Source: Nanobdellota archaeon
GTDB lineage: Archaea; Nanobdellota; Nanobdellia; Woesearchaeales; GCA-2686295
NCBI GenBank assembly: GCA_018812505.1
Contig: JAHJDK010000178.1
Location: forward strand, 1 to 7,713
Direction of reading: 5' to 3'
Length of the DNA: 7,713 nt
Shown here: in pieces, positions 5,412 to 7,713 of the stretch
How the letters are laid out: each line of letters opens with the position of its first letter
How positions within the stretch are numbered: position 1 is the stretch's first letter
Position numbers and translations under genes: made by a program
Notes under the pieces: generated by a model
The model's database searches: none
The model's input: only the letters and a program-made list of their open reading frames with translations
Told to the model about the DNA's origin: nothing

Positions 5412-5546
5412 ATGATTGCAAAAGTGCTGAAAAATAATGGTGCTGACTATATGACAAGAGAAAAAGATGTGATGCAATCAATACTAAATGAAGTCAGGAA
5501 AGAAGTCATAGCAACACAATCATACATTTCAGAGGCAACAAAATGA
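5412..5546 (+). CDS. Small ORF in frame behind the AAA+ stop codon
   Basis: 44 aa, charged and probably one or two helices. It lies in the same reading frame as the AAA+ gene: after TGA 5388-5390 the frame is open for 51 codons, beginning TATQKEIM, before the TGA at 5544-5546. The two other forward frames are closed by stops in this stretch. Its stop overlaps the start of the next gene as ATGA (5543-5546), a typical coupling arrangement that supports translation. No ribosome binding site is visible before ATG 5412. It may be a separate small protein, the detached C-terminus of a once longer ATPase (about 521 aa), or a readthrough extension. Confidence 0.5.
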   Translation: MIAKVLKNNGADYMTREKDVMQSILNEVRKEVIATQSYISEATK

Positions 5547-6904
5547 AATTAAATGTTTTAAACAAAGATTTTTTTCAGACGGAATCAGGTAGAAGAATTG
5601 GTAAAAAATATTTTGGTCATAATTTTGATGAAAAAAAAGAGGCTGAATCAGTATTCAAAATTAATAAACAAAACATTGATAGAACCATCAGCCAAACAGA
5701 AAATGATACTTCTGCAGTACAATTGATTGAACCTGATTTCAAAAATATATTCCAAGAATCTAAAGAAGTGCTTACAGGAAACATTCGTAAGACTAACAAT
5801 ACCCTAACTCTGCACGACCTTGTAAAGCACTACAAGAACAAAGAGATTGTAGGCGAGGAGAGCCTTGTTTGTGCGATGACCCTTGCAGCAATCAACAACT
5901 CATCATTCGGTGTTGAAGGATTTAGTGGTTCAGGAAAAACTTACATAGTTGACAAACTAATAGAGTTGCTGCCTGATGTTTATAAAATACAACAATCCAG
6001 TGAGTTGGCAATATTCAACATTGCAGAAAAGATAAACGGCAGCAAATACATCTACATACCTGAACTTCAAAAAGCAATGCAAAACAGAAAATCACCGATA
6101 ATAGAAGTCATCAAGGACTTAACAGAAGGTAAGGATTCAAACAGAATAGTCACCCGCAGAAAAGGATCCGGTGTGAAAGAATTTTCAATCAAAAGCGGAG
6201 TTACAATCATATACACATTAGCGGTTGAAAACTATTTTAAGAAAGATGAGGAATCCTCCAGAAGACTCATCAGATTGAGAACTGACGCTTCTGAAACTCA
6301 CTTAGAGGAAATTCATGAATATAAAGCCAAGAAAAGATACTCTATTAGAGAGAGCGAAGAAAACAAAAAAGCATTAGAAAATAAAGTAAAGGAACATCTA
6401 AGAGAATGTATTGAGATGGATGATGTTAGATTAATCGATCCTTTTTCTAATCAGATAATGAATATGATTCCTAAAACCCAAAAATCAGTTGGTTACATAG
6501 ATCACTACTACTCATTATTAGATGGATCTGCAAAATTCAACTTTAACAATCGAAAAAAGGCGAATATTGATGGAAAAACATATTTATTGGTTAATTTAGA
6601 GGATCATTACAATGTTTATCAGATTTATTTTAAAGAGTTTATACAAACATTGAAGGATCTTGAGAATGAAGATGAAAACCTGACAACAGAGTATGCATCT
6701 ATACAAGAACCAGAATGGGTTTCATTCTTTTGCAGCGGCGATAATATCCTAAGAGAAAGCAGTCAACTTGAACAGCTCAGATTAAAAATTCCAAGCATAG
6801 TTGATGAATGGTATAATAGTCAAGTTTGCAATGGTATTTTAGAGATAAGCACTTATTATGAACAAGATAAAATAATGATTCCTTTGAAACAAAATGAAGC
6901 TTGA
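5543..6904 (+). CDS. P-loop ATPase resembling helicase-like ATPases of mobile elements
   Basis: 453 aa. Residues 1-110 are a polar N-terminal domain. Walker A is GFSGSGKT (126-133). A serine pair follows at 152-153 in QQSSELA, then a Walker B-like strand YIYIPE (169-174) with E174 but no Asp before it, TEGK (194-197), VTRRKGSG (203-210), a strand ending YTLA (224-227), and DEESSRRLIRLR (235-246) with R240/R241 placed like arginine fingers. This order matches, from memory, the ATPase domain of plasmid and phage primase or helicase proteins (an SSxAL strand, an EGR/EGK strand, then a TR-x-L ending), which suggests DNA handling. The C-terminal 200 residues are unrecognised. GAGG at 5532-5535 precedes the start. 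It overlaps the 44-aa ORF by four bases and the next gene by eleven. Confidence 0.8.
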   Translation: MKLNVLNKDFFQTESGRRIGKKYFGHNFDEKKEAESVFKINKQNIDRTISQTENDTSAVQLIEPDFKNIFQESKEVLTGNIRKTNNTLTLHDLVKHYKNKEIVGEESLVCAMTLAAINNSSFGVEGFSGSGKTYIVDKLIELLPDVYKIQQSSELAIFNIAEKINGSKYIYIPELQKAMQNRKSPIIEVIKDLTEGKDSNRIVTRRKGSGVKEFSIKSGVTIIYTLAVENYFKKDEESSRRLIRLRTDASETHLEEIHEYKAKKRYSIRESEENKKALENKVKEHLRECIEMDDVRLIDPFSNQIMNMIPKTQKSVGYIDHYYSLLDGSAKFNFNNRKKANIDGKTYLLVNLEDHYNVYQIYFKEFIQTLKDLENEDENLTTEYASIQEPEWVSFFCSGDNILRESSQLEQLRLKIPSIVDEWYNSQVCNGILEISTYYEQDKIMIPLKQNEA

Positions 6905-7713
6905 AAATGATTTATGGAGTGAAATAAAGGAAAACTATTTTCCAGGATTATCAAAAAGTTCTAAAGAGCTAAATATCAGCTTAAAAAAACTCTACAGTTT
7001 GGATTTAAAAAATGATTTTGACACTCTTGAACAAGTGATTGCCGGAGAAGATATATCTTTAAAGCAGTTAAACAACATAAGTGAAGATATTTTCCAGGGA
7101 GAAGAAATTGTTAATGAGTTTTTCACTTACAACTTTGAAAAACCTGACGCTTTGAAAAAGACAGAGCAGTTTGATGTCACAAAGGAATACTTCGTAAATG
7201 CAATTAGAATTTTAAGCGTTAGAAAGAGTGAAGAGCTATCAGCTCTCTGCAGTAATCTGAAGCAAAGCAGGAACAACTTGTTACAGTTATCCAATATCAG
7301 GATTAAAGCTGATAAAGTCGATGAATTATTGTTCGGGATAAATCCTAAATCTGCAAGAGGAATTTATGAACTACTGGAACAAGTGGAAAATGAAACTATA
7401 ATAATCCCTGAAACCAGCAAGAAATATCACTTAAACAAACAAGCAATACCTTCTATAAAAAAAGATATTGAAGAGTTAAAAAACAAGTATCTGAATTTTG
7501 AAAATAGCATTAATTTAGGTGATGAGTTAAAAGATTTATCGAAGGATGTTAGGACAGGTTTCAAAAAAAGTGCTTTTGCAATTAAATGTTTTGAAGCAGA
7601 TTACTTTGAAGGAATAATTGAATTAACACAGCTGGAGGAAGAGATTAAAAGCATCCAGAAAAGACCAAACTTTTACACTCAGATAAAGAACAATATCAAT
7701 AATCGGATTTCAA
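6894..7713 (+). CDS. Hypothetical helical protein, truncated by the window end
   Basis: The frame from ATG 6894 is open to the last base, giving at least 273 residues starting MKLENDLWSEIKENYFPGLS. It overlaps the end of the preceding ATPase gene by 11 nt in another frame, which points to translational coupling; no good ribosome binding site is visible. The protein is mostly charged helical sequence rich in Lys, Glu, Leu and Asn, with possible coiled-coil parts near residues 180-205 and 235-260. ELNISLKKLYSLDL (residues 24-37) resembles a helix-turn-helix of the kind found in small DNA-binding domains, but this is tentative. No catalytic motif or membrane segment is seen. As the partner of the ATPase before it, it may be a subunit or adaptor. 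I do not recognise the family. Confidence 0.8.
   Translation, partial: MKLENDLWSEIKENYFPGLSKSSKELNISLKKLYSLDLKNDFDTLEQVIAGEDISLKQLNNISEDIFQGEEIVNEFFTYNFEKPDALKKTEQFDVTKEYFVNAIRILSVRKSEELSALCSNLKQSRNNLLQLSNIRIKADKVDELLFGINPKSARGIYELLEQVENETIIIPETSKKYHLNKQAIPSIKKDIEELKNKYLNFENSINLGDELKDLSKDVRTGFKKSAFAIKCFEADYFEGIIELTQLEEEIKSIQKRPNFYTQIKNNINNRIS

Noticed and set aside
553..6904. Reassigned genetic code with TGA as an amino acid
   Set aside because: TGA ends several genes at sensible places, overlapping downstream starts, and reading through at 1036 or 6902 meets further stops within a few codons. Only the frame after 5390 stays open.
1..7713. CRISPR array, insertion sequence ends, rRNA or integrase gene
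   Set aside because: No regularly spaced repeats, no terminal inverted repeats around a transposase, and no such coding region were seen on either strand.

Overview
The window looks archaeal, most likely from a small AT-rich genome such as a DPANN lineage (inference; no marker gene is present). The signs are TATA boxes about 25 nt upstream of starts or leaders, one apparently leaderless gene, GGAGG/GGTGA ribosome binding sites, oligo-T terminators without hairpins, and heavy use of ATA and AGA codons. TGA and TAA are both used as stops. All protein genes read on the + strand.

Positions 1-552 hold no convincing complete protein gene. The first bases look like the tail of an upstream gene followed by a T-rich terminator. 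Positions 157-421 form an island of about 50% G+C in flanks of roughly 25-30%. It is packed with inverted repeats and its two ends can pair, which is what a structured RNA gene looks like in an AT-rich genome. A TATA box at 439-450 and oligo-T tracts at 122-140 fit transcription on the - strand. I could not match it to RNase P RNA, SRP RNA, 5S rRNA or a tRNA.

Positions 553-2837 hold five small genes: a two-TM protein, a tandem-CBS sensor that overlaps it by 47 nt, a 197-aa protein with hydrophobic stretches, a 99-aa secreted or anchored peptide, and a 127-aa single-TM protein. The first and fourth share a module of about 35 residues (KTG-I/V-IGK, then Y-x-FE, then K, Y, K). The first and fifth share a G-F-x-GKTLY motif. 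A clear promoter and a leader hairpin precede the fifth gene.

Positions 2867-7713 hold larger genes: a soluble coiled-coil protein of 356 aa, an oligo-T tract, a classical-looking AAA+ ATPase of 470 aa that lacks the usual arginine fingers, a 44-aa ORF lying in frame behind the ATPase stop codon, a second P-loop ATPase of 453 aa resembling the helicase-like ATPases of mobile-element replication proteins, and an unrecognised helical protein that overlaps it and runs off the window.

Taken together this is a co-directional cluster of small membrane-associated proteins, a nucleotide-sensing CBS protein, a long coiled-coil protein and two different ATPases, next to a putative structured RNA. No gene identifies a known defence, secretion or conjugation system. 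The cluster could be a mobile-element segment or an uncharacterised envelope-associated machine, and the sequence alone does not decide between them.
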